Assembly (NCBI GenBank): GCA_019744995.1
Contig: JAIETQ010000042.1
Location: 1 to 42,321 of the forward strand
Length of the DNA stretch: 42,321 bases
Direction of reading: 5' to 3'
From: Amoebophilaceae bacterium
Lineage (GTDB): Bacteria > Bacteroidota > Bacteroidia > Cytophagales > Amoebophilaceae
The notes below the pieces were generated by a model. That model was given only the letters and a program-made list of their open reading frames with translations, searched no databases and was not told the DNA's origin. Every line of letters begins with the position of its first letter. The first letter of the stretch is position 1. This document shows, one piece after another, positions 28,364-38,151 of this stretch. The position numbers and the translations under genes were made by a program.

Positions 28364-29410
28364 TTATATAATCAACATAGAATCACCATATAGAAAAAAT
28401 CTATACTCTTCTTTTATCGCCTCCTGATAAGCACTCAAAATTAATTTTTCTCCACCAAAAGCTGCTGCTGCGATCAAAGAACGAGAAAATGGCAAATGAA
28501 AAGTAGTTAACAGCCTACTACAAATTTTGAATGGATAAGAAGGTAAAATCAATTTATTTTGCCAATCATCCTTTGCTTTTAACTGAGAGGCAACTGAAAC
28601 AGACGACTCTATGGCTCTTAAGACAGAAGTCCCCACGGCGCAAACCTGCTTCTTATTATATACACTAGTATTCACTACGTTTGCCGTTTCTTGGGAAATG
28701 ATAAAATGTTCAGAAGAAGGACGAACCTTAGTAAGGTCTTCCATATCAATAGTCTGTAACTCCCCCAAGCCAATATGCAAGGTAAGGGGTACAACAGCAA
28801 CATTTTGCAAGGCGAAGTATTTCAACAAGTAGGGGGTGAAATGTAGTCCCGCAGCTGGCAGCACGATGCCTCCAAGTTGTTTGCTAAAAATCGTTTGATA
28901 ATGCTGCTTGTCTTCCACCTCAGAAGGGCGACCTATTTGGCTAGGTATAGGCATATGCCCCATCTGATCAATAAGCATATAAAACTCTTCTTCTGTTCCT
29001 TCAAAGAGCAATTTTAGCGTTCTTCCTCTAGAGGTAGTATTGTCTATGATTTCAGCTACCAACTCACCATTTCCAAAGTAAATTTTATTTCCCACCCGGA
29101 TTTTACGAGCTGGTTCTACAATGGTATCCCATAAGGCGGCCTCATGGTTTAATTTTCGCAATAGCAGGACCTCTACCTGGGCATTGGTTTTTTCTTTGTA
29201 ACCATACAGCTTACAGGGTATCACTTTAGAGTCATTAACCACTAAAGTATCGCCTTCGCTAAAATAAGATGGGAGATCTTTAAAACTTTTATGCTCTATT
29301 TTTCCACTATCTTTGTGTACCACCATTAAACGAGCTCCTTCCTTTGGATCCATTGGGTACTTGGCAATACAATGTTCTGGAAGAGAAAATTTAAAATTAG
29401 ATAGTTTCAT
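28364..29410 (-). CDS. queA: S-adenosylmethionine:tRNA ribosyltransferase-isomerase
   Basis: MKLSNFKFSLPEHCIAKYP, DTLVVNDSKVIPCKLYG, HYQTIFSK, AGLHFT, LHIGLGELQTI, SEHFIIS, AVGTSVLRAIES. Confidence 0.95.
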   Translation of the reverse strand: MKLSNFKFSLPEHCIAKYPMDPKEGARLMVVHKDSGKIEHKSFKDLPSYFSEGDTLVVNDSKVIPCKLYGYKEKTNAQVEVLLLRKLNHEAALWDTIVEPARKIRVGNKIYFGNGELVAEIIDNTTSRGRTLKLLFEGTEEEFYMLIDQMGHMPIPSQIGRPSEVEDKQHYQTIFSKQLGGIVLPAAGLHFTPYLLKYFALQNVAVVPLTLHIGLGELQTIDMEDLTKVRPSSEHFIISQETANVVNTSVYNKKQVCAVGTSVLRAIESSVSVASQLKAKDDWQNKLILPSYPFKICSRLLTTFHLPFSRSLIAAAAFGGEKLILSAYQEAIKEEYRFFLYGDSMLII

Positions 29411-29515
29411 AAATTGGTTTGATTTAAAATAGCAACCTGCAACAGGTATAATTAAATATTGATAATGATAACGGTTTGATTATGCAAATTTTGTACACAA
29501 AAACCAACATAACGC

Positions 29516-30166
29516 TTAAAAAAATACAAAACCCATATCAAGGCAAATAAAGTTATTATGTATATACACTTTACCTCCACCAACATCTTTTTTACGCACT
29601 ACCCCCAATATATCTAAAGCATAACTTAATCCAAGGGTAAAGCTATTGTTAAAACTAAAATTATAACTTATACCAGTTCCGAAAAGTAAAAATAAACCCA
29701 ACCGCTTGGTATCTATAAAAGGGGTATCGGTAGATTTTAACGAAGTAATCGGTCGAGTAAATAGGCATATAGATGGCATTGGACCTATCTTCACATATAC
29801 ACTCGTATCAATCTTAACCTCACTGGTATACAATCTAAATAAACATGGAAACCATAGATAATGAACGGTATGTTGCTCATCTATAGCAGGTATCGATTCT
29901 TCAGCTTTACGCACTACACCAACATGACCAAAGGCATAAGATAAACCTGAGCTTATACTACAGTGCTCTTGTAGCTGGAAATAATAGGCGCCACTAACCA
30001 CAAGCCGTAGGGTAGCCTGCCTACTACTAACTATCGGTTCCTGCATACAATAGACCCTGTTGGTAGAAACCGTCGGAGCACATTCGATACCCAAGCGACC
30101 AGGTAGCGCGGTGACATTTTGGTAACTGGTTAAAAAATAAAAAATTAATATGCATAATACCCTCAT
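29516..30166 (-). CDS. Hypothetical outer-membrane beta-barrel protein
   Basis: Signal-like leader; two repeats of SxGLSYAFGHVGVVRKAEE / TLGLSYALDILGVVRKKDV and a terminal aromatic strand DMGFVFF. Confidence 0.6.
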   Translation of the reverse strand: MRVLCILIFYFLTSYQNVTALPGRLGIECAPTVSTNRVYCMQEPIVSSRQATLRLVVSGAYYFQLQEHCSISSGLSYAFGHVGVVRKAEESIPAIDEQHTVHYLWFPCLFRLYTSEVKIDTSVYVKIGPMPSICLFTRPITSLKSTDTPFIDTKRLGLFLLFGTGISYNFSFNNSFTLGLSYALDILGVVRKKDVGGGKVYIHNNFICLDMGFVFF

Positions 30167-30258
30167 AACTGCTAAATTTACAGTTATTTTATCGTAAAAA
30201 TAAACTTATGGCTTTTTTTGTATTATTTTGTACTAAAAATAGTTTAGTTCCCTATACC

Positions 30259-31167
30259 TTACTCTTCTGCTCGAGGGTGTGCTTTCTTGAATACCTCTTT
30301 TAACTTGGCTAAAGAATTGTGGGTATAAATTTGTGTAGCAGCTAAGCTGCTATGACCTAATAGTTCTTTAATGGATTGCAGATCAGCACCTTTGTCCAAC
30401 AAATGCGTAGCAAAAGTATGGCGCAGTATATGGGGACTGTGTTGGCTGGCACGCGTAGTAGTTGCTAAATATTTTTTTACAATTCGATAGATAAACATCG
30501 GATAGCAAGGGTTGCCACGGTCTGTTACTAGCAGGGTTGGACTGGGGTGATAGCCCTGATTATTTTTTGCCATCAAATAAGCTGCTATGTAACCTTTTAA
30601 TGGTTTCGGAAAGGGAATAATCCGTTCTTTATTGCGCTTCCCTATTACTTTAATAGTGCCATCACCATGGATATCTACTTCACGAAGGGTCAAAAGCTCA
30701 GCCAAACGCATGCCTGTACCATATAATAACTCCAATACGAGTTTGTCACGTAGGTTAGCAAAGGTAGTGGTAGAGGGATATTGGTCTAAGGCAGATAAAA
30801 GCTCTTTTTCTTGCAAAAAGATAGGTAAGTTTTTTTTCTTTTTTAGGCTTTTAAGGGCATGGGTAGGGAGGGTAATGAGTTCTCCTCTTTTTTGTAAAAA
30901 AAGATAAAAAGTGCGTATAGCTGCCATTTTTCTGTTGATGGAACTATTGTTAAGCCCCTCTTTGGCTAGGGAAACCAGCCAACCACGTAGGTCTTGGCGG
31001 CTTACTGTTGTAAGCGACTTGGCTTGAACAGTAGACAGATGGTTTGAAAATTGAACTAAATCGGTAGTGTAGGCGACAACCGTATGTGGACTTGAACGTC
31101 TTTCGATGGTTAAATAGCTTTCAAAAAGAGTGATGAGGTCTGTTTTTTGATCCATACCATTACCCAT
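30259..31167 (-). CDS. xerC: Tyrosine recombinase XerC/XerD family
   Basis: N-terminal SAM-like domain, ELLYGTGMRLAELLTL, HILRHTFATHLLDKGADLQSIKELLGHSSLAATQIYTH. Confidence 0.9.
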   Translation of the reverse strand: MGNGMDQKTDLITLFESYLTIERRSSPHTVVAYTTDLVQFSNHLSTVQAKSLTTVSRQDLRGWLVSLAKEGLNNSSINRKMAAIRTFYLFLQKRGELITLPTHALKSLKKKKNLPIFLQEKELLSALDQYPSTTTFANLRDKLVLELLYGTGMRLAELLTLREVDIHGDGTIKVIGKRNKERIIPFPKPLKGYIAAYLMAKNNQGYHPSPTLLVTDRGNPCYPMFIYRIVKKYLATTTRASQHSPHILRHTFATHLLDKGADLQSIKELLGHSSLAATQIYTHNSLAKLKEVFKKAHPRAEE

Positions 31168-31250
31168 AAGTTATTTTTGCTTTATCGCTCCAGAACAAAA
31201 AGGCGCCGATTTTTTAGGCGCTTTTTGTTCGAGTCGCGTAGTGGGATTTT
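31157..31250. repeat. Short copy of the dispersed palindromic repeat (hairpin)
   Basis: tatcgctccagaacaaaaaggcgcc / ggcgctttttgttcgagtcgcg inverted arms plus an 'acccataagtt' module; ends at the rpsU stop codon. Confidence 0.8.
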
Positions 31251-31448
31251 TTAATGTGCATTCACATTTCCAAACATCTTCTGTTTGTAAATCGCCTTCT
31301 TTTTTTCTAGTTTTCTTTTAGTAGTTGGCTTTACATAGTACATACGTTTCCTTGACTCTTTAAGCGTGCGCACGCGCTCTACTTTCTTCTTAAACCTTTT
31401 AAGGGCCCTATCGATGCCCTCATTTTCTTTTATTTCTACAAAAATCAT
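31251..31448 (-). CDS. rpsU: 30S ribosomal protein S21
   Basis: MIFVEIKENEGIDRALKRFKKKVERVRTLKESRKRMYYVKPTTKRKLEKKKAIYKQK. Confidence 0.96.
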   Translation of the reverse strand: MIFVEIKENEGIDRALKRFKKKVERVRTLKESRKRMYYVKPTTKRKLEKKKAIYKQKMFGNVNAH

Positions 31449-31595
31449 GATTAAAATTAAACAGATATTTTAATGGTCCATACCACCTATACATACAAAT
31501 TTATTTTAATAGTCTTTAAAATACAAGGTTTATTGGATATAAAATTTTATTTTAAGCTTTTAATGTTAGGTATACTTAACCTATTTACTATTAGC

Positions 31596-32246
31596 ATGGA
31601 TGTAAACACACGTTATCAATCTTTTCTTAACCAGCTGCGATCAGCACCCGCTCTACGTAAAACAGAGCTTATCTATCATACACCATTTGAGTTGCTCATT
31701 GCAGTAATCTTAAGTGCTCAGTGTACAGATAAAAGAATTAATCTTTGCACACCAGCGCTTTTTCAAGCTTTTCCGACACCAGAAAAGTTATCAAAGGCTT
31801 CTTTTGAAGCAGTGTTTGCGTATATCAAAAGTATTACGTACCCTAGAAGTAAAACTACCTATCTATTGGAGACAGCTAGGCTACTCGTAACCGAGTTTCA
31901 AGGTGTTGTGCCTAATGCTATAGCCGATCTACAAACATTACCTGGAGTAGGGCGTAAAACAGCACATGTCGTTGCTTCTATCTTGTATGATGCACCGGTT
32001 ATAGGGGTAGATACCCACCTGTTTAGGGTAGCGAAACGTATAGGTTTGGCATCTTATGCATCAAAGACTCCCTTCAAGGTAGAACAAGAACTCATGCGCT
32101 ATCTCCCGACAGAACAGGTACAGGCTGCCAATCAATGGATGTTGCTGCATGGGCGTTATATTTGTGTGGCACGTAAGCCACGATGTAATCAATGTACTAT
32201 AACTAATTTTTGTAATTATTTTCAAAACAATCAACATGATATATAA
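31596..32246 (+). CDS. nth: Endonuclease III
   Basis: LLIAVILSAQCTDKRIN, LPGVGRKTAHVVASI, GVDTHLFRVAKR, 4Fe-4S motif CVARKPRCNQCTITNFC; start trimmed to MDVNTRYQ. Confidence 0.95.
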   Translation: MDVNTRYQSFLNQLRSAPALRKTELIYHTPFELLIAVILSAQCTDKRINLCTPALFQAFPTPEKLSKASFEAVFAYIKSITYPRSKTTYLLETARLLVTEFQGVVPNAIADLQTLPGVGRKTAHVVASILYDAPVIGVDTHLFRVAKRIGLASYASKTPFKVEQELMRYLPTEQVQAANQWMLLHGRYICVARKPRCNQCTITNFCNYFQNNQHDI

Positions 32247-32949
32247 ACGAATTCTATTAAAACTTAGTGGAGAGGTCTTAAGCAAAAATGGAGAAAGAGG
32301 TATACAACATGAACAACTATTATATTATACCGAAGAAATAAAGAAAATTCATGCCTTAGGTGTTAAAGTAGCTATAGTAGTAGGAGGAGGCAATATACAT
32401 AGAGGGGGGCGGAATGTATTGGACTTAGATCGTGTAGAGAGTGATAAAATGGGTATGTTGGCTACTGTTATCAATGGAATTGCGCTACATAGTTATTTAA
32501 ACAATCATAGTGTACCCAGTTTACACCTTTCTAGTTTTGATTTTTCAAAGATGTTACCTACCTATAGCCGTTGTCATGCTATGGAAACGTTAGAAAAGGG
32601 TACCGTGGTTATTTTAACGGGTGGGTTAGGGTTACCTTATTTTACAACCGATACGGCTGCTAGTTTGAGGGGTATAGAGTTAAAAATGGATGTTATATTA
32701 AAAGCTACGCAAGTAGATGGCATTTATGCTGCAGATCCTAAACTTGATCCTACTGCCCATAAATTTGACCATTTAACCTTTCAAGCAGCTATGGAAAAAA
32801 ACTTAGCTATACTAGACAAAACAGCTTTTGTACTCTGTGAAGCCCATAGCCTGCCATTAATTGTTTTTAATATTACAACCCCAGATGCATTACGACGTGT
32901 CGTACTGGGGGAACAAATTGGGACGGTTGTTGGAAAAAATTATTGTTAA
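32236..32949 (+). CDS. pyrH: Uridylate kinase
   Basis: YKRILLKLSGEVL, VAIVVGGGNIHRG, DKMGMLATVING, GGLGLPYFTTDTAASLRGIEL, KATQVDGIYAADPK; overlaps the nth 3' end. Confidence 0.96.
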   Translation: MIYKRILLKLSGEVLSKNGERGIQHEQLLYYTEEIKKIHALGVKVAIVVGGGNIHRGGRNVLDLDRVESDKMGMLATVINGIALHSYLNNHSVPSLHLSSFDFSKMLPTYSRCHAMETLEKGTVVILTGGLGLPYFTTDTAASLRGIELKMDVILKATQVDGIYAADPKLDPTAHKFDHLTFQAAMEKNLAILDKTAFVLCEAHSLPLIVFNITTPDALRRVVLGEQIGTVVGKNYC

Positions 32950-32967
32950 TGGATAGGCAGGAAACAC

Positions 32968-33798
32968 TTAATGGACACTAACACGTTTAAAACTAGTTAT
33001 AGTTAAATCTGTAGCTACCCCTTTAAGATATTGCAATACGGACAATTTGTTATTTTTTATAAATGGTTGGTCTAACAGTGTGTTTTCTTGGAAAAATTTA
33101 TTCAATCTTCCTTGGATAATTTTTTCTATTTTATCCTCAGGATAGCCCTCCTGAATAACTTGCTCCTTAATAATAACAAGCTCTCTTTCAACTACTGACG
33201 GGTCTACTTGATCCTTATCAACAGCTAGTGGGTGCATAGCAGCTATCTGCATAGCAATATCTCTCCCTGCATGCCATACATTTTCTCCAGTCGCTCCTTT
33301 TAAACCAACTAAAACCCCCAATTTACTACCTGCATGCGTATAAGCAACCACCACTTCATCTTTTAAGGTTTCATAAGCAGAGATAGCAATTTTTTCCCCT
33401 ATAGCACTCATGGAAGAAAGTATAGCTGCTTCAACGGTCCCATCTCCTAATGGCAACTGTTGCAATGCTTCAACAGAAACAGGGTTATGGGCAATAGCTA
33501 CCTCGAAAATAGACTTTCCTAAATCGCAAAACAAAGAATTCTTTGCTACAAAATCTGTTTCACAGTTCAATACCAACAAAAAAGCCTCTGTATGATTTTC
33601 ATTTACAAAGGTAAATACAACCCCTTCAGATGCATCACGTATATTACGTTCTACAGATATTTTTTGACCTTTTTTCCTTAAAAGGTCAATTGCTTTTTCA
33701 AAATCTCCTTCTGCTTCAACAAGTGATTTTTTACAATCCATCATACCTGCCCCTGTTTTTTTTCTTAAAAAAGCAATATCTTGCGCTGAAATGGCCAT
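32968..33798 (-). CDS. tsf: Elongation factor Ts
   Basis: LRKKTGAGMMDCKKSLVEAEGDFEKAIDLLRKKG, NCETDFVAKN, IAMQIAAMHPLAV. Confidence 0.98.
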   Translation of the reverse strand: MAISAQDIAFLRKKTGAGMMDCKKSLVEAEGDFEKAIDLLRKKGQKISVERNIRDASEGVVFTFVNENHTEAFLLVLNCETDFVAKNSLFCDLGKSIFEVAIAHNPVSVEALQQLPLGDGTVEAAILSSMSAIGEKIAISAYETLKDEVVVAYTHAGSKLGVLVGLKGATGENVWHAGRDIAMQIAAMHPLAVDKDQVDPSVVERELVIIKEQVIQEGYPEDKIEKIIQGRLNKFFQENTLLDQPFIKNNKLSVLQYLKGVATDLTITSFKRVSVH

Positions 33799-33884
33799 AT
33801 CTAATAAACAATATTAAAATAATAAAAAGTAACAATAAAATATTTTTTTAGTAAAATTTTAGTAAAAGGGTTACCCCTCTACAC

Positions 33885-34853
33885 CTAGCCATCTGTTTTT
33901 TTTTCTTTAATAACTGATGGTACAACTTCTACCTTTTTATTTATTTTATTTTGAAAATCAACACTCTTTTCGGTGTATTTTTTTTTAAATAAAGGAGTTG
34001 TTTTATCTTTTAAAATAGCAGGCTTAAATTTAGAAGAGGTTTGCAAGTCTTTTTTTATTAAAACGCCTTGAACAACCTGTAAACCTTTTTTAACTACTTT
34101 CCCTCCCGCAACACCTACCGTGTTCTCTCCTGTGGTTTCTTTTAAGCTACCCTGGACCTTGTCTTTTTTATAAATCTCCATACCTTCTTTAATGGCATCG
34201 GCAACATATCTAACTATAAGATCAACGGAACGAAAAGAATCATCATTACCTGGTATCAAACAGTCAACCAAATCAGGATCCACATTGGTATCTGCAAGTG
34301 CAAAAACAGGTATGCCTAATTTTTGAGCTTCTCGAACAGCAATGCGCTCTTTATTAATGTCAATTACAAATAAAGCAGAGGGTAACCTAGTAACATTAGA
34401 CAAGCCGCTTAATACTTTATTCAATTTTACTTGCTCACGAAAAATAACCAACTGCTCTTTCTTTGCCAAACCCTTATAAGCGACAGACTGCATGGTCTTA
34501 TCTATAGAAGACATGCGCTTCAAAAGCTTTCGGATGGTCAGGAAATTGGTTAATGTCCCGCCAAGCCATCGCTCCGTAACATAAGGCATGCCTAATTCTT
34601 TTGCAACTCTTTCTACGGAACCTTTAATTTGCTTCTTAGTAGCTACAAACAAAATTTTTTTTCCTAATCGAGCCATTCCACTGAGCTGCCAGGCAGCTTC
34701 TTCCATAGAAGAAATGGTCTTGTTTAAGTCGATTATATGTATGCCATTTTGCTTCATAAAGATAAAAGGAGCCATCTTAGGATTCCATTTTTTAGCTAAA
34801 TGCCCAAAATGAACACCTGCATCAAGTAGGGTTTTGTGTTCTAGTTTTATCAT
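33885..34853 (-). CDS. rpsB: 30S ribosomal protein S2 with Lys-rich C-terminal extension
   Basis: LLDAGVHFGHLAKKWNPKMAPFIF, ERWLGGTLTNFLTIRK, PVFALADTNVDPDLVDCLIPGNDDSFRSV. Confidence 0.97.
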   Translation of the reverse strand: MIKLEHKTLLDAGVHFGHLAKKWNPKMAPFIFMKQNGIHIIDLNKTISSMEEAAWQLSGMARLGKKILFVATKKQIKGSVERVAKELGMPYVTERWLGGTLTNFLTIRKLLKRMSSIDKTMQSVAYKGLAKKEQLVIFREQVKLNKVLSGLSNVTRLPSALFVIDINKERIAVREAQKLGIPVFALADTNVDPDLVDCLIPGNDDSFRSVDLIVRYVADAIKEGMEIYKKDKVQGSLKETTGENTVGVAGGKVVKKGLQVVQGVLIKKDLQTSSKFKPAILKDKTTPLFKKKYTEKSVDFQNKINKKVEVVPSVIKEKKTDG

Positions 34854-34883
34854 TCTGAGGTAAGAATAATTTTAAAAATGAAA

Positions 34884-35273
34884 TTAACGCTTTGTAAACT
34901 GGAATTTTTTTCTAGCTTTTCTTCGACCATATTTCTTACGTTCTACTACTCTAGCATCCCTGGTTAGAAAGCCTTCTTTTTTAAGGACAGGTCTATTGTT
35001 TTCAAGGTCCAACTTACAAAGGGCCCTGGAAATCCCTAGCCGAATAGCCTCTGACTGCCCCCTTAACCCTCCACCAGCAACGGTAATACGCATATCATAC
35101 TGATCTACCAATTTCAGTTTTTCAAAAGGTTGCTTTACAACTAGTGCAATTTCTTCTACTGGAAAATAATCTAAAAGGGTTCTGCTATTAACTTTAATAT
35201 CTCCCTTTCCTTTGACAAGATATACCCTAGCTACTGCGGATTTTCTTCTACCTACTGCATGCACTGCTTTCAT
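34884..35273 (-). CDS. rpsI: 30S ribosomal protein S9 (full-length copy)
   Basis: [24 protein letters not shown] ... [25 protein letters not shown]. Confidence 0.98.
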   Translation of the reverse strand: MKAVHAVGRRKSAVARVYLVKGKGDIKVNSRTLLDYFPVEEIALVVKQPFEKLKLVDQYDMRITVAGGGLRGQSEAIRLGISRALCKLDLENNRPVLKKEGFLTRDARVVERKKYGRRKARKKFQFTKR

Positions 35274-35289
35274 ATGTAACTATTAATAA

Positions 35290-35739
35290 TTAGTATTTAA
35301 GGGTTATTTCCTTTGGTTGTTGAGAAGCATATTTATGAAGAGATCCCTCACAAACATGTAAACTATGAAACAACACTCTTCCTAATCTATTTTTTGGCAA
35401 CATACCCTTTACAGCATGTTCTATAATGCGTTTAGGATTAGATAACTTAATCTCCTTAGGCGTTGCCTTCTTTAAACCACCAGGATAACCAGAATAGGTA
35501 ACATATTCTTTTTTACGCTCTTTATTACCTGAAAAACAAACTTTTTCAGCATTAAGCACAATAATATGATCGCCACAATCTACATGTGGAGTAAAACAAG
35601 GCTTATGCTTGCCACGAATCATAAAAGCAACTTGGCTAGCTAGCCTACCCAATGGCTGGGCAGCAGCATCTAAAATAAATCACTGCTTATCAACACTTTG
35701 CTTGTTAGCATATTTCGTTTTATAACTAATACAACTCAC
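35290..35739 (-). CDS. rplM: 50S ribosomal protein L13, copy 1, with an in-frame TGA at the conserved Trp
   Basis: From GTG at 35739: [66 protein letters not shown]...; TGA at 35680-35682 where L13 normally has W. Confidence 0.88.
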
Positions 35740-35847
35740 TTTTTTTTTAAATAATAAAATCAAACCAATAAAAAAGAGTACCTTACAATACATTGTAGTT
35801 ATCAACTATACCTCTTAATTATATTAAATACAAATAAATAATGAACG

Positions 35848-37110
35848 TTAATGAACAACTACCTCAGTAAATGTATCTAAGGCTAAATATTTTTGTGCCA
35901 ACTGTCTAATCTCTACAGCCGTTAGGCTGCGCACTTGATTCAATAAATTCGTGTAATAACTTTGATCTAACCCATAAAAATAGGCCGACTGGAACTTCTG
36001 CATGATGGCAAAAGGATCATTTATGGTCGTTAAAAAATGACCTAGTAAATAGTTTTGGACTTTTTCTAACTCTGTAGCATCCACCAAATCACGCTGCAAT
36101 AGCTCTATTTCTTTATATATCTCTGCTAACGTATCTTGGGTCATATCTGGTGATACCTCTGTTACAATAGAAAAGTAGCCAGCTCGTTGAAAAGAAGCCA
36201 AACTAGAATGAATGCCATAGGTATATCCTTTATCTTCCCTAATATTATGCATCAAACGAGAACCAAAATAACCTCCTAAGAGTTCATTGACAACCAACAT
36301 CGGTAAAAAATCGGGATGTTGCTTATTCCATAGTTTTTTACCTACTATAATGGAAGATTGCACACCTTTCCTTTCTCTATCAACCACTTTATGGGGCTTA
36401 TAAGGAAACTCGGCCTGAGCGGGCGCTGATACTACTTGAACCGGTAATTGTTCTAAAAATTGTTGAATGGATTGCAAGGCAGCAGGCGTAACCTGACCAC
36501 TTACAAAAGCACTACAATCCGCAAATAAAATTTTTTTATAATGGAGATGCAAATCTTCTAATTGGATCGCCTCGACATCTGCTAAGTTTAAATGTCTGCC
36601 ATAGGGATGTTGCTTAGTAAAAAGGGCTTCATAAAATAGCTTATAGGCCACATATGCATTCTTTTTATCAGCCATTTGAATAGCTTGTGACTTTAGATTT
36701 TTAAGCCACTTGAAAGATTTTGCTGGAAAATTAGCCGTTAATAACAACTCTAACAAAAGATCCAACATGGGTGCTAGATACTTAGTAAGTGTTGAAAGAA
36801 CGATAGAACAAAAGTCCACTTGAGGCCGAACGGTTATGGTTGCACCATAGCCATCTATAACATCGGCAATAGCTCGAACGGTTTTATCTTTAGTTCCTTC
36901 TAAAAGCATATAAGAAGTAAAATAAGCAGCTCCTGGCTGTAACTCATAATAACTACCCGATCTAAAGACTAACTCTACTTCTACAATGGGTTGAATGCTT
37001 TTATTCAATACATAAAGTGGAAGGTGGTTTTGACAAACATAGTAATCTGGCCAAGGAAAGCTTATATCTTCAATAGCTCTATATGCTGGAAGAATGGTTC
37101 TATCAAGCAT
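35848..37110 (-). CDS. M16 (insulinase/pitrilysin-like) family protein, copy 1, lacking HxxEH
   Basis: VFRSGSYYELQPGAAYFTSYMLLEGT at the position of HFLEH; LLGGYFGSRLMHNIREDKGYTYGIHSSL typical of M16. Confidence 0.88.
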   Translation of the reverse strand: MLDRTILPAYRAIEDISFPWPDYYVCQNHLPLYVLNKSIQPIVEVELVFRSGSYYELQPGAAYFTSYMLLEGTKDKTVRAIADVIDGYGATITVRPQVDFCSIVLSTLTKYLAPMLDLLLELLLTANFPAKSFKWLKNLKSQAIQMADKKNAYVAYKLFYEALFTKQHPYGRHLNLADVEAIQLEDLHLHYKKILFADCSAFVSGQVTPAALQSIQQFLEQLPVQVVSAPAQAEFPYKPHKVVDRERKGVQSSIIVGKKLWNKQHPDFLPMLVVNELLGGYFGSRLMHNIREDKGYTYGIHSSLASFQRAGYFSIVTEVSPDMTQDTLAEIYKEIELLQRDLVDATELEKVQNYLLGHFLTTINDPFAIMQKFQSAYFYGLDQSYYTNLLNQVRSLTAVEIRQLAQKYLALDTFTEVVVH

Positions 37111-37184
37111 AAAAAATAAAAAATAGAGAATACACGATTATAATATCGGATAAATTATTTTTAGTCAGTGCACTCATAACAAAA

Positions 37185-37313
37185 AACCCACATTTCGAAC
37201 AAAATTCGTAAACAATTGATAACCAATTATTTACTTTAGAAAAAAAATAGCTGAACGAAAAGTCACAACTATTTGCAAATCAATTAGTTATGATTTTTTG
37301 CGGAATGTGGGTT
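37185..37313. repeat. Inverted-repeat element (~129 bp) in the duplication spacer
   Basis: Left end aacccacatttcgaacaaaattcg, right end tttttgcggaatgtgggtt; imperfect inverted arms extend through caattgat/atcaattag. Confidence 0.65.
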
Positions 37314-37345
37314 AAAACATTGTTTTTTAACAAATCAGTAAACCT

Positions 37346-37789
37346 CTACCGTAGCAATGCTTTTATTTGATTAGTTAACTCAGTATTTCTTGCCTGCAAG
37401 CTACAAATTTCATTTTGATTTGAACGCCACCTTTCTATTTCTTCATCTAAGCTCATTTGGAAGGAGTCTTGATCAATATTTCCTGGTCTAAGTTGCACAA
37501 CATAGGCTTTGATACTGGCTTCACTGTTATAACCTTTTACATCATAATCAGTTCCTAATACAATAAGAATATTAGAAGCATCTAATAAAAAAGTTATCCT
37601 CCTTTCTATCTTTTCTCTTTGGTTAAAGAGTGATTGTACCTCTGCTTTTCTTTTGGCATCATTGTTTTCTTTATCTATTATAGAATTGCCTGCTCCCTCA
37701 CGTCCTGGTGCTCCACTAGACATCATACTACTTTTAATACTAACACTATTACAAGAAACAATAAGGCTAGATAAAATTATGCTACCCAT
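37346..37789 (-). CDS. Hypothetical lipoprotein in the duplication spacer
   Basis: MGSIILSSLIVSCNS lipobox-like; coiled-coil-like mature part; start trimmed from 37825. Confidence 0.55.
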   Translation of the reverse strand: MGSIILSSLIVSCNSVSIKSSMMSSGAPGREGAGNSIIDKENNDAKRKAEVQSLFNQREKIERRITFLLDASNILIVLGTDYDVKGYNSEASIKAYVVQLRPGNIDQDSFQMSLDEEIERWRSNQNEICSLQARNTELTNQIKALLR

Positions 37790-37883
37790 TTCCTTTTTAC
37801 AACGAAAAAAAATTTTACACTCCATTTTTTTATAAGTTTAATATGTAATATCAAAAAACTACGAACACTTCTTAAAAATATTC

Positions 37884-38135
37884 CTAACCAAACATAACAA
37901 TCATAATAGCCTCTGACTGCCCCCTTAACCCTCCACCAGCAACGGTAATACGCATATCATACTGATCTACCAATTTCAGTTTTTCAAAAGGTTGCTTTAC
38001 AACTAGTGCAATTTCTTCTACTGGAAAATAATCTAAAAGGGTTCTGCTATTAACTTTAATATCTCCCTTTCCTTTGACAAGATATACCCTAGCTACTGCG
38101 GATTTTCTTCTACCTACTGCATGCACTGCTTTCAT
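37884..38135 (-). pseudogene. rpsI: Truncated rpsI fragment (duplication copy 2)
   Basis: Identical to S9 through [11 protein letters not shown], then switches to MIVMFG* at the duplication breakpoint. Confidence 0.95.
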
Positions 38136-38151
38136 ATGTAACTATTAATAA

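Larger units (their letters stand above)
35043..37129. repeat. Direct duplication, copy 1 (rpsI 5' part - rplM - M16-like)
   Basis: Matches 37905-39992 at a constant offset of 2862 bp (2863 after a one-base A-run difference); boundaries read by eye. Confidence 0.95.

Noticed and set aside
30259-31167. XerC-like recombinase as an integrase of a mobile element
   Set aside because: Closely resembles housekeeping XerC/XerD and has no attachment-site repeats or cargo genes next to it.
35290-35739. Whole-genome code 4 (TGA = Trp)
   Set aside because: ssb and rpoA end at TGA exactly where their proteins should end, and Trp is otherwise encoded by TGG in the genes inspected. Local readthrough, suppression or pseudogenisation remain possible.
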